From assembly GCF_042100115.1 (NCBI RefSeq), contig NC_091272.1, positions 2,604,001 through 2,668,000 of the forward strand: a DNA stretch of 64,000 nt. The letters are read 5' to 3'. Made by a program: the position numbers and the translations under genes. This DNA comes from Alternaria dauci. Lineage: Eukaryota; Ascomycota; Dothideomycetes; Pleosporales; Pleosporaceae. This document shows, piece after piece, positions 45,148 to 56,338 of this stretch (within the stretch, counting starts at the first letter, position 1; each line of letters begins with the position of its first letter). The notes beneath the pieces are model-generated. The model had not been told where the DNA came from. It ran no database searches and saw only the letters and a list, made by a program, of their open reading frames with translations.

Positions 45148-46267
45148 CTAGTAACCAGGTAGTTGGAGCCAGACTCCCACCCCTATACTGGCCGCCAACG
45201 CCAGCACAGCCTCACCACCCCGTGCAAGGATTCTCTCAGCACCAGACTCGTTATCCTGTGAACCGTATCTCTCATCAAGTACCTCTTTCACGGTCCTCGG
45301 AGTCCGACTCCCCTCCTGTACGTTTCCAGGCTTTACACATGCTACCTTCGCATAACTTTCTCGGCTGCTGCGTCCTGTGGTGAAGGGGACCGTAGGGTAG
45401 AAGGTCATGATATCCACAATGGGAAAGTTAAGCGCGACATCATAATCGGTCGTTTGGTAGATCCTATTGCCCCAGCCGCTGCTCAGATTCCGGTCGCCGC
45501 ATGTAGGTACGGTGACGTCATCGGAGAATGAAGTTACGTTGATTCCCCGGTCCCATTTCCAAATGCGGTCTTTAGCGGAAGTATTGAGGCGTACAACGTC
45601 TAGAAAGAGCAGTTAGCTTGACTTGAGCTTCTCTATTGCCACCGAGCTACAACTTACCCATCGTCACAGCCTCGGATAACATGCCTTCACACTCTGAAGG
45701 TATGGTATTCTGGATAACAGAACAAGGAGGATACTGCTCAGTGTTCCATGTAGCTTGTCCTTGATTTCGATACCATGACTCGAGCGCCTCTACGCATTCT
45801 GTTCCCAACATGGTCCTGCAATCCCCATCATCTTCTTGGGCCCTTTCCAACACCTCTCTGCTCCATGTCAAATCTCCAGTGGTGTGGTTCTGCAAAGAAA
45901 CGAAGCTATGGCATAGGCCCATTATATCGCCTAGACGCTCCATATCCGAATCTCCAGTGTCAAGCCATAGCACAGCCTGCGTGTCATTCTCGTCGTACTC
46001 CGTCACACCGCCATCATATCCAGGCCCAATGTAGGACGAGATTGTCCAGGTGGTTCGGTCGTCTTCTGTGATGGCCACGTTTTCATTGTCTCCAAGCCAG
46101 ACGAGGTTCAGGGCCGTTGTATTCTGGATGATGGAAGCGTTGTATGCCAGGCTTTTAGAGAGGTCATCGCATGTCAAAGACTGAGATTCTGGTTCAGCTG
46201 TGTTTTCAGCAAAGGATGTGCTAGCTAGCGCTGAAGCTAGGAGTAAGCGCTTGGTAAGAGTAGACAT
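45148..46267 (-). CDS. Secreted, possibly GPI-anchored glycoprotein of unknown family
   Basis: Exons 45658-46267 and 45148-45599 with a 57-bp GT-AG intron (CTAAC branch); 353 aa. ATG 46267 gives a good signal peptide (MSTLTKRLLLASALASTSFA). The mature part has several N-glycosylation sequons (NAS, NTT, NHT, NTS, NVT, NLS) and about eight cysteines. The C-terminus (RGGEAVLALAASIGVGVWLQ) is weakly hydrophobic and could be a GPI signal. No catalytic motif is recognised. It points toward the effector-like gene; the two 3' ends are about 220 bp apart. Confidence 0.72.
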
Positions 46268-47223
46268 AGTAGAGGGTCTTTGGAGATGACGATTGCAGTG
46301 GCTTCCTCTTTCTTTATACACCTTACCTAGGTGGTACCAGGCCATTACACCACATCTGCCTTGCTTTCGGTTGTTAGGCGTACCCTGTAGCATATCATCT
46401 TCAATCATAGTGCTCTTGGCGAACCATCCTCTAATCCCAAGTCTTCTACACTAAACCAGGAACACGGCATCTCTTGTGGACAAGAAAGTACAAACCGGCC
46501 AGACAGAATCAAACAGTTTTTCGTTCGAGGCTAATATAGACAGGATCGACATAGTCTTGCTGTTTCGGGTAAACTATGAGAGGTCGCCTTAGCCGATACC
46601 CGTAGGATATGGGGCGCCTGAACGTCTTGGTGAGACCCGCGATGAAGCGGGTCAAAAGATAGCAAGGTGCTGTGACGTAGATTCAATGTTAGGCTTTTCT
46701 GGAGCAGGATCATGGTGCGATATCAACAATCTTGATACTGTAGTACTTTCTTCATTAGAAGAAGCTGCATTCGACTATACCTCAGCGATGCTGGTCCATC
46801 TTTATCCCTGGTTTGCTTTCCATGCTCAAAATCTTGTATGTTGTAGCAGTGAACGCCGGCTAGTATGCTCATGACGAGTGTGTGTGAGAATGATGTACAC
46901 GAGAATCTTTTTGACTCGTTGTAAACGAAGTCTACTTCTTCGAAGCTTTGCCCTGGTATTCAATATCGTACTGGAAGAAGCTGTCCCATATGCTTCCTTT
47001 CCTTGCGAGTGGCGACTTGCGAGAGTCAGCAAGATGACTCCTCAGATCGCCCAAACTCCCCAGCCTGTTCTTGACTGGAGATGTATCCGATCGTGGATTG
47101 GCTGGGCCTGACACGGAGGTCTTACGTAGAGTCTGGAGCTGGGCGATAGAAGACTGTCGTAGTGTCAGCGATGTTGACAAAAGGTTATTGTTAGGGGAGC
47201 TTAGATTTACAGGAAGCGAAAAC
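46268..47223. other. Intergenic region with a perfect short hairpin
   Basis: 956 bp upstream of the secreted protein and downstream of Atg11. A perfect 7-bp stem with a 6-nt loop lies at 46634-46653 (GACCCGC / GCGGGTC). No coding frame or RNA gene is evident. Confidence 0.4.
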
Positions 47224-50200
47224 CTAAGGTCCCCAAAGTAGGTCGCGCACATTGCCTCCGTTTCCATCGTCTATTGACTTGTCCCCACCATTCGTCGACG
47301 TCTCTCTCAGATGGCTGGGACCGTGTCCGCCAGCTGGACTCGCGCCTCGTGTTGCCGTGGCGGAATTTGGATTCAAGTCGGGAACTTCGGCTGGGGACAC
47401 CGCTTCTGTTGAGTTATGACGACCAACCAACGGTGCACTCTTTCTGCTAGTTCCACTACTGCGGCGGCTATCGAGCGATTTCCCAAGCTGAGTTGCTGGG
47501 TCCATGGAGGACTTCTTCTTTGCTTTCTGCATTTCGCCTTGTCCAGTTTCTAGACTACTCTTCACAGTAACTGCACCTTTGATACCTGGGGTACCAGGCG
47601 CCATCGCCTTCTCTTCTGTCGCCTCCAGTAGGTACCATCGCAGTCCATCAGACAGCTCGAAAGGATTGTCGTCTTCGAACGAGACGGCGTTGCTGGAAGC
47701 GACGGAACGATCGTCTAACGATGCTCGAGGTGCACCATCCAGTGTCTTGGAAAGGTCGACGACGCGCTCTTCCACTTTTGATATGCGCGCTACAAGCCAC
47801 TCTTTCCCACCCAATCGATGCGTGTCTTGCTCGCGAAGGAAGAAGTGCGGTGCGCCAACATTGAAGGCAGCCCAAGGACGATGGGCATTGTTACGAGTCG
47901 GCAAGAACAGTGCAAGATCACCTTCCTTGAACGAACGATAGGCGATCTTGTCGTGTGAGTCAGCTTGGAAGCGATGGGCTTTGTCCCGGTAGGCTCGCGC
48001 TTCCTTCTGCCACTTCCGTGCTGTGTGCTCCATGTCGCGCATCCGCTTCGCAACGGCGTCACTAAAGGTTTCGACGTTGAAAAGCTCGAGCTTCTCAATA
48101 AGCTCCTGGTACCGCTGGTCTTCTTCCTCTGGGCTCGTAGCTTCAGTCCACTGAAGGAAGTGGAGGTCTCCGACGTCTTCTAAGAAGCGCTTCAGAGGAG
48201 TAGGCGAGGGCGTGGTAGTACTCCGACTGAGTCCTGCATTGGTGTCCGTCATGACAGTGCTACCACCGAGCCTAGACGCTCGTTGAAGAACCATCTCGCC
48301 ATTCTCATGGGTGATAACAAACCCAAGTGCTTCAACTAGACGAACAAGGCGCTCATGCTGTGTGTATAGACGTTGACTGAGGTCTTTTGCACGTTGCATA
48401 CGTTGGTGGGTGCGAGACGAGTCAGCCTCCTCAAGCTTGCGTAGTTTCTTCTCTACCCGCATAAGTTCGACATCCAGGCTGTTGGCGTGCGAGCTTTTCT
48501 CTGCCAGCTCCGTTTGAAGACGACCAACCTTGGCTTCTTCTTCCTCGACACGCTTTCGCAGAGCTTCAGAGCCGGTCTCACCTTCAGCAAACTTCTCGCG
48601 GAGGCTGTGTAGATGGGTCCGTTCCTCCTCGAGTTCTGCAGTGATGGAAGCAACGCGTGCTCTCTCTATGTCAAGCTCTTCACGGACAGCTGTAACCTCT
48701 TTCTCATGTTCGGCTAGCTTAGTCTTGAGATTGTGTTCTTGCTCCTCGATCCTAGCATGAGCATTCTCGTTATTTGACTTTGCCATCGCCAGGGCCTGTT
48801 GGAGCTCTTTCTGATGATCAAGTGATCGAATCGCTAGATCTTCAAGCTGCACAATGAGCGTAGAATGATCCGCAGGTACGCTCGTACCAGGAGAAAGATG
48901 ATTGAACGCTGCGGTCAGCGAGTCCAACTGCCGTGTCTTGACGGCGTTTCGTTCACCGAGCTCAGCTTGCAGGGCTTCTATGCGCTTTTCGGCTTGTGTG
49001 CTCTGCTCAGCAGCGTCTTTACGCGCCTTCTCAAGTTGAGAAACCAGCTCCTGTACCCTAGCATCCACACCAGTTCGCTCGTTGTCCCTACTACCCAAGA
49101 CGCGATCCAGTTCATCTTCGGCTTCTTCGATTTTGGCCTTGTACGCTCGAATCTCGTCCTCAAGCGACTTACGCTCGTCGGCAAACTCTCTTTGTTGCGC
49201 CCTCATGTTTTCCATGATGTTGTTCTTTGTAGACATGGCCTCCTCAAATCGGCGCTGTTGATCTGCATCGTCGTCTCTCCGAGCTTGTGCATCATTCTCG
49301 AGTTTCGCACGAGCCTCCTTCTCTGCCGCTAGCTGTTGTTCAAGGCGAAGGATGCGGCGCTTGTCTTCTTGTCCTGCGTTCGCAGAGTACCGTCTAGAGG
49401 AAATGGAAGAGCGTCGGGATAGCTCTTCTTGAAATCTAGGTGAAGCGACTTCGGCTGTTGGTGTCGAGGGGTCGCCATGATCAGGAATGCCAAAGGACGG
49501 TGGAGCGCCACCTATTGAGAGTCTGCTAACGGTACTCTGCCGATGTACGAGATCCTCCAGCCGTCGGACCCGGCTCCTGTAACCTTTGAGCTCATCCTCG
49601 AGCTTCGCATTACCTTCCTTGAGCATACGTAACTCATCATCGCCTCGCATCATGAGTTGTGAGGTCCTGCCGAAGGCCGGCTCATGGACACTGCCCATCT
49701 TGAAATTCTTTGCGCGCTTAAGTTGCTGCTTCGTAGGACGATCAAGATCCTTGATAGCTTGGGCGAATGCCTCGGCTTCGGATTCTTGTCCGTCCAATCT
49801 CTGCAAGTCCTTGAGGTATTCTAGAAGCTCTTCCCGGGTAACCACCGGCCAAACGGTCTTCTCAGGGTGTATGTTCAACTCGAATCCCAGCGAGCCACCT
49901 TGCAAGGCATCCAAGTTGACAACATCTGATATTGGCTTCAGCCACTTCTTACGGCGCCGCTCCTCTTCTTCCTGGAAAGTTGCCATCTCTTCAGCGAGCG
50001 AGGATGTGTCCTTTTCCATCCTTTCCGTCCACTCCCGCCTTCGGACGGCTTCGACGAGTAGAGTGCCGTATATGTAGGGCAGACGACCGACGAGAGATAT
50101 GAGCTCGAAAGCAGCGACACCATCTTGTGGTATACTAATCTGCTCGAGTTGCGCACCTATGCTCGCAATAACAGACTCAATGTTCGCGATGGCCTGCATG

Positions 50201-51340
50201 CTCTCGACCGAGTTCCTGATGGCGGTGTTCTTTTGCTCGACAGCTCGTCGCACGAGATCGCTCATCTCCACGCTGTATTCTTGTATGGCCGGCAGAAAGT
50301 TTCGCGTATGGAGCAATGCCATTTTCGATACCTGCGCTACGGATTTGGGGCTTGCTTCTAGTCCCATGACATGTTCGAAATCAGTCTCAACCTTCTTCAC
50401 GACGGCATCGATTTCATTGTATAGACGCGCGGGCTCCTCGGAATCGTCGGCGATGGATCGGCTCTGGCTTTGGCCGGCAGCACCCAGGAGCTCGTGGTAA
50501 TCTGCCTCGATCTTCTCTAGCTGCATGCGCATCCTGTCCATGTGCTTCCCAAAAGACTCCCGGACGCGCTTGCTTGTCGATGTAGCCTTCTTGACAGCAT
50601 CGACGTCGAGAAATTGCTGGAGCGTCTTGCGAACAAGGGTATTGCTGGGCACACTCTGCGGAGAACGCATCTCTTTGGCCAGAAAGCGCGTGAAGTTCAG
50701 GATGGCAGGAACGGTGCCCAACTGTTCGAAGTCGGCATCAAGCCTCTGTATATTGTCCCCGGCTTCCTTCTCGACCCCGTCGTACCACTCCCTGGCTGCC
50801 TGGTACTTCTGCTGCAAGCCCTTGATGTGCGCATCATGGTTTCCGACGGCGACCTGAGTCCCTCTCTCGATGGTGGCTTGTTCGGCAAAGTGCTTCGAGG
50901 CGACTTGGGACATGGCGAGTGACTTTTCGAGAAGGCCAAACGCCCAGTCGCGGCGGGCTTGGAAGAGAGCCTGCCATGCTCCGAGATCGGTGTTCTTCGC
51001 AAGGTGGTTTGGCGCGTCGCCGGGTTGGAAGGCATCGGGCAGTGCTGTCGAGGATATGGCAGCCTGGGGATTGTTGGAGAGTTCGCGACTGAAGACGAAT
51101 ATCTCCTTCTGCAGGGCCGGGGTTAGCATGTGTCATGGACAGCCGGTGGGAGATGTGTACCTCGGTCAAGAGCGCTTGCAGCTTGACATGTTTGCCTTGT
51201 GTTGTGAGCAGGACTTGCTGCTCGGGCGCTATCTCCGTCGCCCTCGAGATCCAGTGCTTGAGCGCATCGACAGACGCAAAGGCAACGGGATCAGCGTCAA
51301 GGCGCTGGCCCGTATGAGCTACAGCAATCTGTAGCGACAT
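47224..51340 (-). CDS. ATG11: Autophagy scaffold Atg11
   Basis: Scaffold for selective autophagy that binds cargo receptors and recruits the Atg1 kinase to the phagophore site. Exon 1 is 51161-51340 and exon 2 is 47224-51108, with a 52-bp GT-AG intron (phase 0, LLTE joins KEIFVF); 1354 aa. A ubiquitin-like N-terminus (SLQIAVAHTGQRLDAD) is followed by the Atg17-like helical region (RDWAFGLLEKSLAMSQVASK) and long coiled coils from about residue 530 to 1000. The C-terminal claw domain reads LALFLPTRNNAHRPWAAFNV, then GAPHFFLREQD, and is followed by a disordered tail ending VRDLLWGP. It is divergent from CENP-H over 236 bp. Confidence 0.92.
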
Positions 51341-51576
51341 CCAGCCTTGTCCTTCCGCTTGGTTGAGTCCTGTCGAGACTGTGCAAGAGGAGTTCTGTGG
51401 CCTGGAAAGTTGAGGCGTGAGCACATGGTTACCAGATACCGCCAAGGAGGGTTCATGCAGGGATCGGCGCCTAGGCGAGGCTGCATCATAGGGAACTAGG
51501 CAGGCGATCGCGTTCGGTCAGATGAACATGGTCTCAGTCGCAAACTTGGAATCACTTGAATCAAAGCAGTAGCAAC
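51341..51576. promoter_or_regulatory. Divergent promoter, ATG11 / CENP-H
   Basis: 236 bp between start codons on opposite strands, so both promoters must fit here. No TATA box and no known site was recognised. Confidence 0.35.
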
Positions 51577-52436
51577 ATGGCAGCAAGAGGCCGTGGTGAC
51601 ATGAAGGACGTGGCGTCTGGAACACAAGATGCAAGCGACTACGCGGACCTGCTACAGACAAATCACAGCGACGCGTTCGCGTTTTCCGAGGCGGAGAAGC
51701 TAGCCCTACAGCTCTACGATCAGCTCAAGGAACTTGAGCTGCAGCACAGTCTTATTGAAGCACAACAATCAGGCACGTCTCACAACCGGTATAGCCTGGA
51801 AGTAGCAAATATTAATTACAATCTGCAGCAGACGCGCATGGCCCTTTGGCAATCCCAGATGACCTGCTCGAGGGGCGCCTGACTGCAGCGCAGCACGAAG
51901 CTATGGACGCGAGGGCAGAGTACGAGATAAGGAACAAAACCACGCACAAGGTGCTAGTGATGGACCCTGTTCTGAAAGCCGTCTACGAGGGCGAGCAGAC
52001 TGGGTTTGCAGAGAGGTGAGCTATCACATAGATTCCTGTGGATCATGGTCTGATGTTGTGTAGATGCATACTGCCGCTTGTCACCGAGAATGATACTGTT
52101 TCCATGATACATGGTTCTCTGACGTTGAGGCTAGCTCACACAGCTCGGTCGCTGAGCACCGCCGAACAAGGCAACATGGCCGCAAACCAAAGACACGAGG
52201 AACTCGCAGAAACGATGCTTGCTCTGGCTGAGGAGACGAAGACGCAGTCGGTGCATGACATTGAAGACGCGCAATTGCGCCAACGAGTCGATGCGGCCGA
52301 TAAGGAGCTCAAGGACTCAAGGCGGAGGGTGAAGACGCTCAAGGGCATATTGTCTGCCATGATAGTAGGCAGCGGGATCAATTGGGCTGCCGACGAGGCC
52401 CTGACCGAGCTCGTCATGGAGGATGAGGACGATTGA
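51577..52436 (+). CDS. Inner kinetochore protein CENP-H (Fta3/Mcm16 family)
   Basis: CCAN subunit at the centromere, forming a coiled-coil assembly with CENP-K and CENP-I. Three exons are read: 51577-51772, 51829-52015 and 52064-52436; 251 aa. The first intron only keeps frame if it begins GCACGT (GC-AG, 51773-51828). The second is GT-AG (52016-52063). Coiled coil at about residues 38-65 (KLALQLYDQLKELELQHSLI), the mid region PDDLLEGRLTAAQHEAMDAR, and the C-terminal family motif LKGILSAMIVGSGINWAADE with an acidic end. ATG 51577 is the first ATG. The exon 1/2 joint is the uncertain point; the C-terminal motif makes the family call fairly safe. Confidence 0.78.
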
Positions 52437-53239
52437 GAGGCAGCAGGTCTTGATTCCATCGGCAAGTGTGGGAGAAGCTATGTAGCGATGTTTGTTGACG
52501 ATGAACGTCATGGCTGTTGCTAGGGCGATGGAATCTACATGGATGCACACGGAACTTTCAGAGCAGGTTGAACGCCTAGCACTTGCAGGTGAGTGAAGTA
52601 GGCTTTTTGACCGTCGGACGTGAGCAGTGGTCGGAACGTGTCTTGGGTGAACCTAGTGAGGGCTTCCGAGCTCGGTCCGGCCGCTGTGAATAGCCAGACC
52701 GCTGTGGCCGGAAGCGGGTGCAGGAGGCCGCTGCCCATGGCTGTGGCGTGCATAGCCATTGAGGAGACCACTGCCATGGGCTGTGCTGCAGAGCGCGCAG
52801 AGCGTGGCATGCGAGGTATGCTGACATGTTGCTCCATGGTTTGGGCAGCGCTGCTTAGAACATCAAAGGGGCTGCAGCAGGACACAGTCTGAGGGGGCGG
52901 GCAGGATGCGCGACTGGGACTGGGACTGGGCGCTGGGTGCTTTGGTGCTCGGGGAAAGACGACCAGCCAGCCGCGCTATGAATGATAACGTCAAGGGCCG
53001 CCTCTGATGGATGCGTCCAACGAATGGTAGAGCGTGTGCTTCTGCGTGCAATCTAACCAAACTTGAAACTCGCCAGGAAAGAATGAAGGGCAGCAGCCAG
53101 CGCCTCAGCGCCCAGGGATGCGCATGCGCCGTGTAGCCAGCCCACGGCAGTGCAAAGGCAACGACGGCGACGAGCAGCGCGCAGCGCGCAGCGCGCAGTC
53201 TTTTGGCAACTGACGCCGACGTGTGCTGCCCGTCTCAAA

Positions 53240-53271
<32 letters not shown>

Positions 53272-53958
53272 ACGGCGACGGCGCATCCAGGACTGCCGTC
53301 GTCGGCATCGTCGCATGCGGTGAGGGAGCGCAGCAGCGGCTCGATGAAGGAGGGGTTGTTGTGGTCCGGGTGCGTGTGCTATGGCAGTAGCAAAACAAGC
53401 GTGCCTGCCTCATTCGCACCTTAGGTAAGCAGCTCTGTTGTTCGGGGAGGCGCGCCTGCCCTCTCACAAAATGTGCTGCTGAGCCCTCACCCAATTCCTC
53501 CCCTAACAAATCCGCCGCCCATACAACTTTCGCCCGCAAACACATTTGGTGAGTCCGCCTGTATTTTGCCCAAGTCGCAACCTCACCAGAACCACTTTTC
53601 GCAACCACACCCTTTTTCCACGCGTTTCCCCGCCCCAATTCCCCCAACTAGCTCTCTCCCAGCCTTCTTTCTTCCATCTTCCGAACGTCATCGCCTTCGA
53701 TTGATTCTTCGTCGCCGTCGCCAGCACCCGCGCCCACGCCCATACTGACTGCAAAACAGACATCAGTCAACCCTTTCAATTTCCTCGCATCCAGCAGCTT
53801 CTGTAAGTACCCGCTTCTTCTCTCGCCGTAAAATCGCGCATCACCGCCCTGTGTTGTGGTGTTTTGCAACCGCGTCCCCTCACGCGCAGAGCATCATTGC
53901 AACCCAACCCAGCAGCTAACAACAAACCACAGCCGCATAACACCACCAGACCAACACC
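52437..53958. other. Intergenic region upstream of NHP6 with simple repeats
   Basis: 1.5 kb. It holds three copies of CAGCGCG (53175-53195), a (GA)13 run (53239-53264), a GGACTG repeat near 52913-52930 and a long C/T-rich leader (53465-53700). These are typical of a strong TATA-less fungal promoter. Open frames over this stretch are low complexity and not genes. Confidence 0.5.
53239..53264. repeat. (GA)13 microsatellite
   Basis: Uninterrupted GA dinucleotide run about 700 bp upstream of the NHP6 start, next to the CAGCGCG triplet repeat. Likely length-variable between strains. Confidence 0.85.
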
Positions 53959-54430
53959 ATGCCCAAGGAGAAGACCACCCGCAAGGCCGCGCCCAAGTCC
54001 AAGGCTGATGGCGGCAAGAAGAAGAAGGGTACGCTTCTCACGTGCATCCCCACGCTTTCGTACTAACATGGACAGACCCCAACGCGCCCAAGCGTGGTCT
54101 TTCTGCATACATGTTCTTCGCCAACGAGCAGCGTGAAAAGGTCCGCGAGGACAACCCTGGTATCAAGTTTGGTATGTCTGCACTCCATGCCCCTTCTCTG
54201 ACCCATCTCTAACAATGAACAGGCGAGGTCGGCAAGGTTCTTGGCGAGAAGTGGAAAGCCCTGAACGACAAGCAGCGCACTCCTTACGAGGCCAAGGCTG
54301 CTGCCGACAAGAAGCGCTACGAAGAGGAGAAGGCCGCTTACCAGGTATGTGTCTATATGCACTTGGACACCACGACAGCTTGACTAACAGCCACTAGGCT
54401 GGCGAGGAAGAAGAAGAGGAGTCCGAGTAG
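53959..54430 (+). CDS. NHP6: HMG-box chromatin protein Nhp6
   Basis: Small abundant DNA-bending protein, partner of the FACT histone chaperone. Four exons: 53959-54028, 54076-54171, 54223-54344 and 54398-54430, with short GT-AG introns (47, 51 and 53 bp, CTAAC branches); 106 aa. A basic N-terminal arm ([20 protein letters not shown]) precedes a single HMG box (about residues 24-94, [40 protein letters not shown]). The end is acidic (EEEEEESE). Length and layout match fungal Nhp6. Confidence 0.95.
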
Positions 54431-55134
54431 AGGCTCGCACCTCGATTATGCTTCCACCAACAATGCTGAACATGTCTTGTCATAGGAGGCCGAGGCTGCC
54501 AAGCCTCTCTCGATTTCATTTGTGATCTTCCTACTTCTTAATGGGTTCGTTATCTCTTGCGGACAAAGGTCTTCGGCTAGCCTATCTGTGCTTCATTTCG
54601 ATAAGGACGGCCGCAGTCAGTACCATTTGCGCTGATGGCGGGCGGTCATGATGTTTGGGCGTCTTACTCTCGACGTTGTGAAGGAACATCACGAAGCTCA
54701 TGACCAAGTCTATGTATACTAGCAACTGCGGTGTAGAAAATCTTTGCTGCTCTTTGAACAACTTCTCTGCTATGCGACCGTGATGCTCACGTGGTCAAGC
54801 CTGGGTGTAGCACGGCGCATGCTCGTGACAGCTCGTGACAGCTCGAATCCCAACTTGGTCACTGATTGACCTCTCTGCCTTGCCCAGTGTTAAAGCCAGG
54901 GCATGACAAGGTGATGGACCCTTGCTGTCCATGTCAACCCTCAGTCCCTTCGTTTCGAGCGACGTGTAGCCGTCATTGCCCTTACACCGCCAAACCGGGT
55001 ACCCGCATCCATGGTACTTGTTCCTTCCCTGGCTTCTCGGATGTACTCCCCTTGTCTCTCACCTTCTCAGTCACACATTATGTACATCATATCTCCAATC
55101 TGGCGCTACTTCATCACAATATCGTAGCATCAAA
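54431..55134. other. Intergenic region between NHP6 and tRNA-Gly
   Basis: 704 bp, NHP6 3' UTR and spacer. A direct repeat CTCGTGACAG occurs twice at about 54822-54842. Nothing codes. The final bases before the tRNA (CATCAAA) resemble a Pol III start-site context. Confidence 0.4.
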
Positions 55135-55267
55135 GCGCCGTTGGGCTAGTGGTATGCTATCGCCTTCCCATCAAACGAAGGAGGCGGGGATCACGGGTGT
55201 AAGTACATGAATGATGCCTATTCGAATCATAGACCTAACAGTAAGCAGTCAAACCCCGTACGGCGCA
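55135..55267 (+). tRNA. tRNA-Gly (anticodon CCC) with an 11-nt canonical intron and a 50-nt GT-AG insert in the T-loop
   Basis: Acceptor stem GCGCCGT (55135-55141) pairs 7/7 with ACGGCGC (55260-55266), discriminator A55267. D-arm GGC-TAGTGGTAT-GCT (55144-55158). Anticodon stem TCGCC (55160-55164), loop TTCCCA then A, anticodon CCC at 55167-55169. An intron at 55171-55181 sits at the normal 37/38 site, and the 3' stem GGCGG (55183-55187) then pairs. Variable loop GGATC. T-stem ACGGG (55193-55197) pairs 5/5 with CCCGT (55255-55259). The T-loop is T54, then a 50-nt insert (55199-55248), then TCAAAC. Without the insert the loop is TTCAAAC, a standard seven-base T-loop. The insert starts GTAAGT, has CTAAC (55235-55239) and ends GCAG. 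A T6 run follows at 55276. The alternative is a pseudogene with a chance insertion, but no stem base is damaged. Confidence 0.78.
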
Positions 55268-55275
55268 GTGCTTTC

Positions 55276-55281
55276 TTTTTT
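55276..55281 (+). terminator. RNA polymerase III T-run terminator
   Basis: Six T residues, preceded by CTTTC, begin 9 bp after the tRNA discriminator base. This is the usual Pol III stop signal and supports an expressed tRNA gene. Confidence 0.7.
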
Positions 55282-55713
55282 GCTGGCATTACTAACTACG
55301 CAGGGTTGTTTTTGCCATGGGTGTCGCGTGGGAGTGACGGTTGGATGGTGCGGAGGAATGTGGTTAGTGACATGACGCGAGACGTAGGGAAGGCGCGAAC
55401 ATCAATATGGCTTTGCTGAGAATGGTTGGATGTGTTTGTTGGAAAAAGGTAAAGGACGTAGTGAACTTGATGTATAGATTGTAGACTCTGCATCGAGTAT
55501 AAGATGTAGTCACGGGCATTTTTTGGAGTCTGGAACCGCCAGAACGTCCCTGGGGTATGGCCTGAACGCCTTGTCATCTTGCAAAAGCAGATAAACATGG
55601 AACAGGTGTTGGGTACGAAGCACACCAACTGTATCCGTCTTACGCATCCTCTCCGTATAGTCATTGGAGACAGGAATCTTGAAACAGAAATACTCTCCGC
55701 CATGACGCGAACA
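55282..55713. other. Intergenic region between tRNA-Gly and SEC11
   Basis: 432 bp holding the SEC11 3' end. Frames on the minus strand here (for example 55296-55703) lie outside SEC11 and show no family. Nothing else was seen. Confidence 0.35.
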
Positions 55714-56338
55714 CTATTCTCTCTGCAAAACGACCATCACACCCATCATGCCTAACATGACCTGCTTCAGCCATGGGTGCTCGCTCAGCAAAATGGTAAC
55801 ATATCCGACAAAAGGTATGAAGCCGACAACACTCCCAATGACGTCTTCTTTGCGGTTCAGAAAGGACTGGCCGGCGGCGTAGAGTTCGGTATCGTCTGCG
55901 AGGTTGTTGTCGCCCTTGGTCAGGAGGCGGAGGGGTGTTTTGCTAGAAACCAAGTCAGCTGGAGCACGTGCAAGCTGAGTCGGGCGTCTTCGGCCCTCCC
56001 CCCAAATAGATCCAGTCAGCGCAGAGACAAGAAAACGCGACTCACCCTCCTCCGTATCTTCTCACAACGCGATGCACGATTGGGATATCCTTGCCCTTGA
56101 CGTTGTATACCACAATCTCGCCCACTTGTGTGTCTGCCCCCCGGTTCCACAGGAATAGTAGATCTCCTCGTTGGAACGCAGGCTCCATGGACCCTGACAG
56201 GACGACGACAATGGGTGAGGGCGAGTCGGAGACTACGGATAGCCCTTTCCACATCATGAAAGCCGTGGAGAGTACCAGCGCGAAGTTGAGGACTTGTGCG
56301 GCGAGTTGCCGCGGTTGCATGTTGGCGAGCCCCAGCAT
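55714..56338 (-). CDS. SEC11: Signal peptidase complex catalytic subunit Sec11
   Basis: Endoplasmic-reticulum serine protease that removes signal peptides. Exons 56046-56338 and 55714-55942 with a 103-bp GT-AG intron; 173 aa, the usual size. One N-terminal membrane helix ([20 protein letters not shown]) precedes the catalytic Ser in [11 protein letters not shown] (about S50), His in IVHRVV (about H89) and the Asp motif [10 protein letters not shown] (about D109 and D114/D115). The C-terminal helix motif is [23 protein letters not shown] 56338 was chosen because the upstream frame is Pro/His/Gln-rich UTR-like sequence. Confidence 0.94.

Noticed and set aside
53105..53647. 180-codon minus-strand frame over the (GA)n and CAGCGCG repeats
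   Set aside because: It translates simple repeats (Ser/Leu runs, Ala/Arg runs) in the NHP6 promoter; not a gene.
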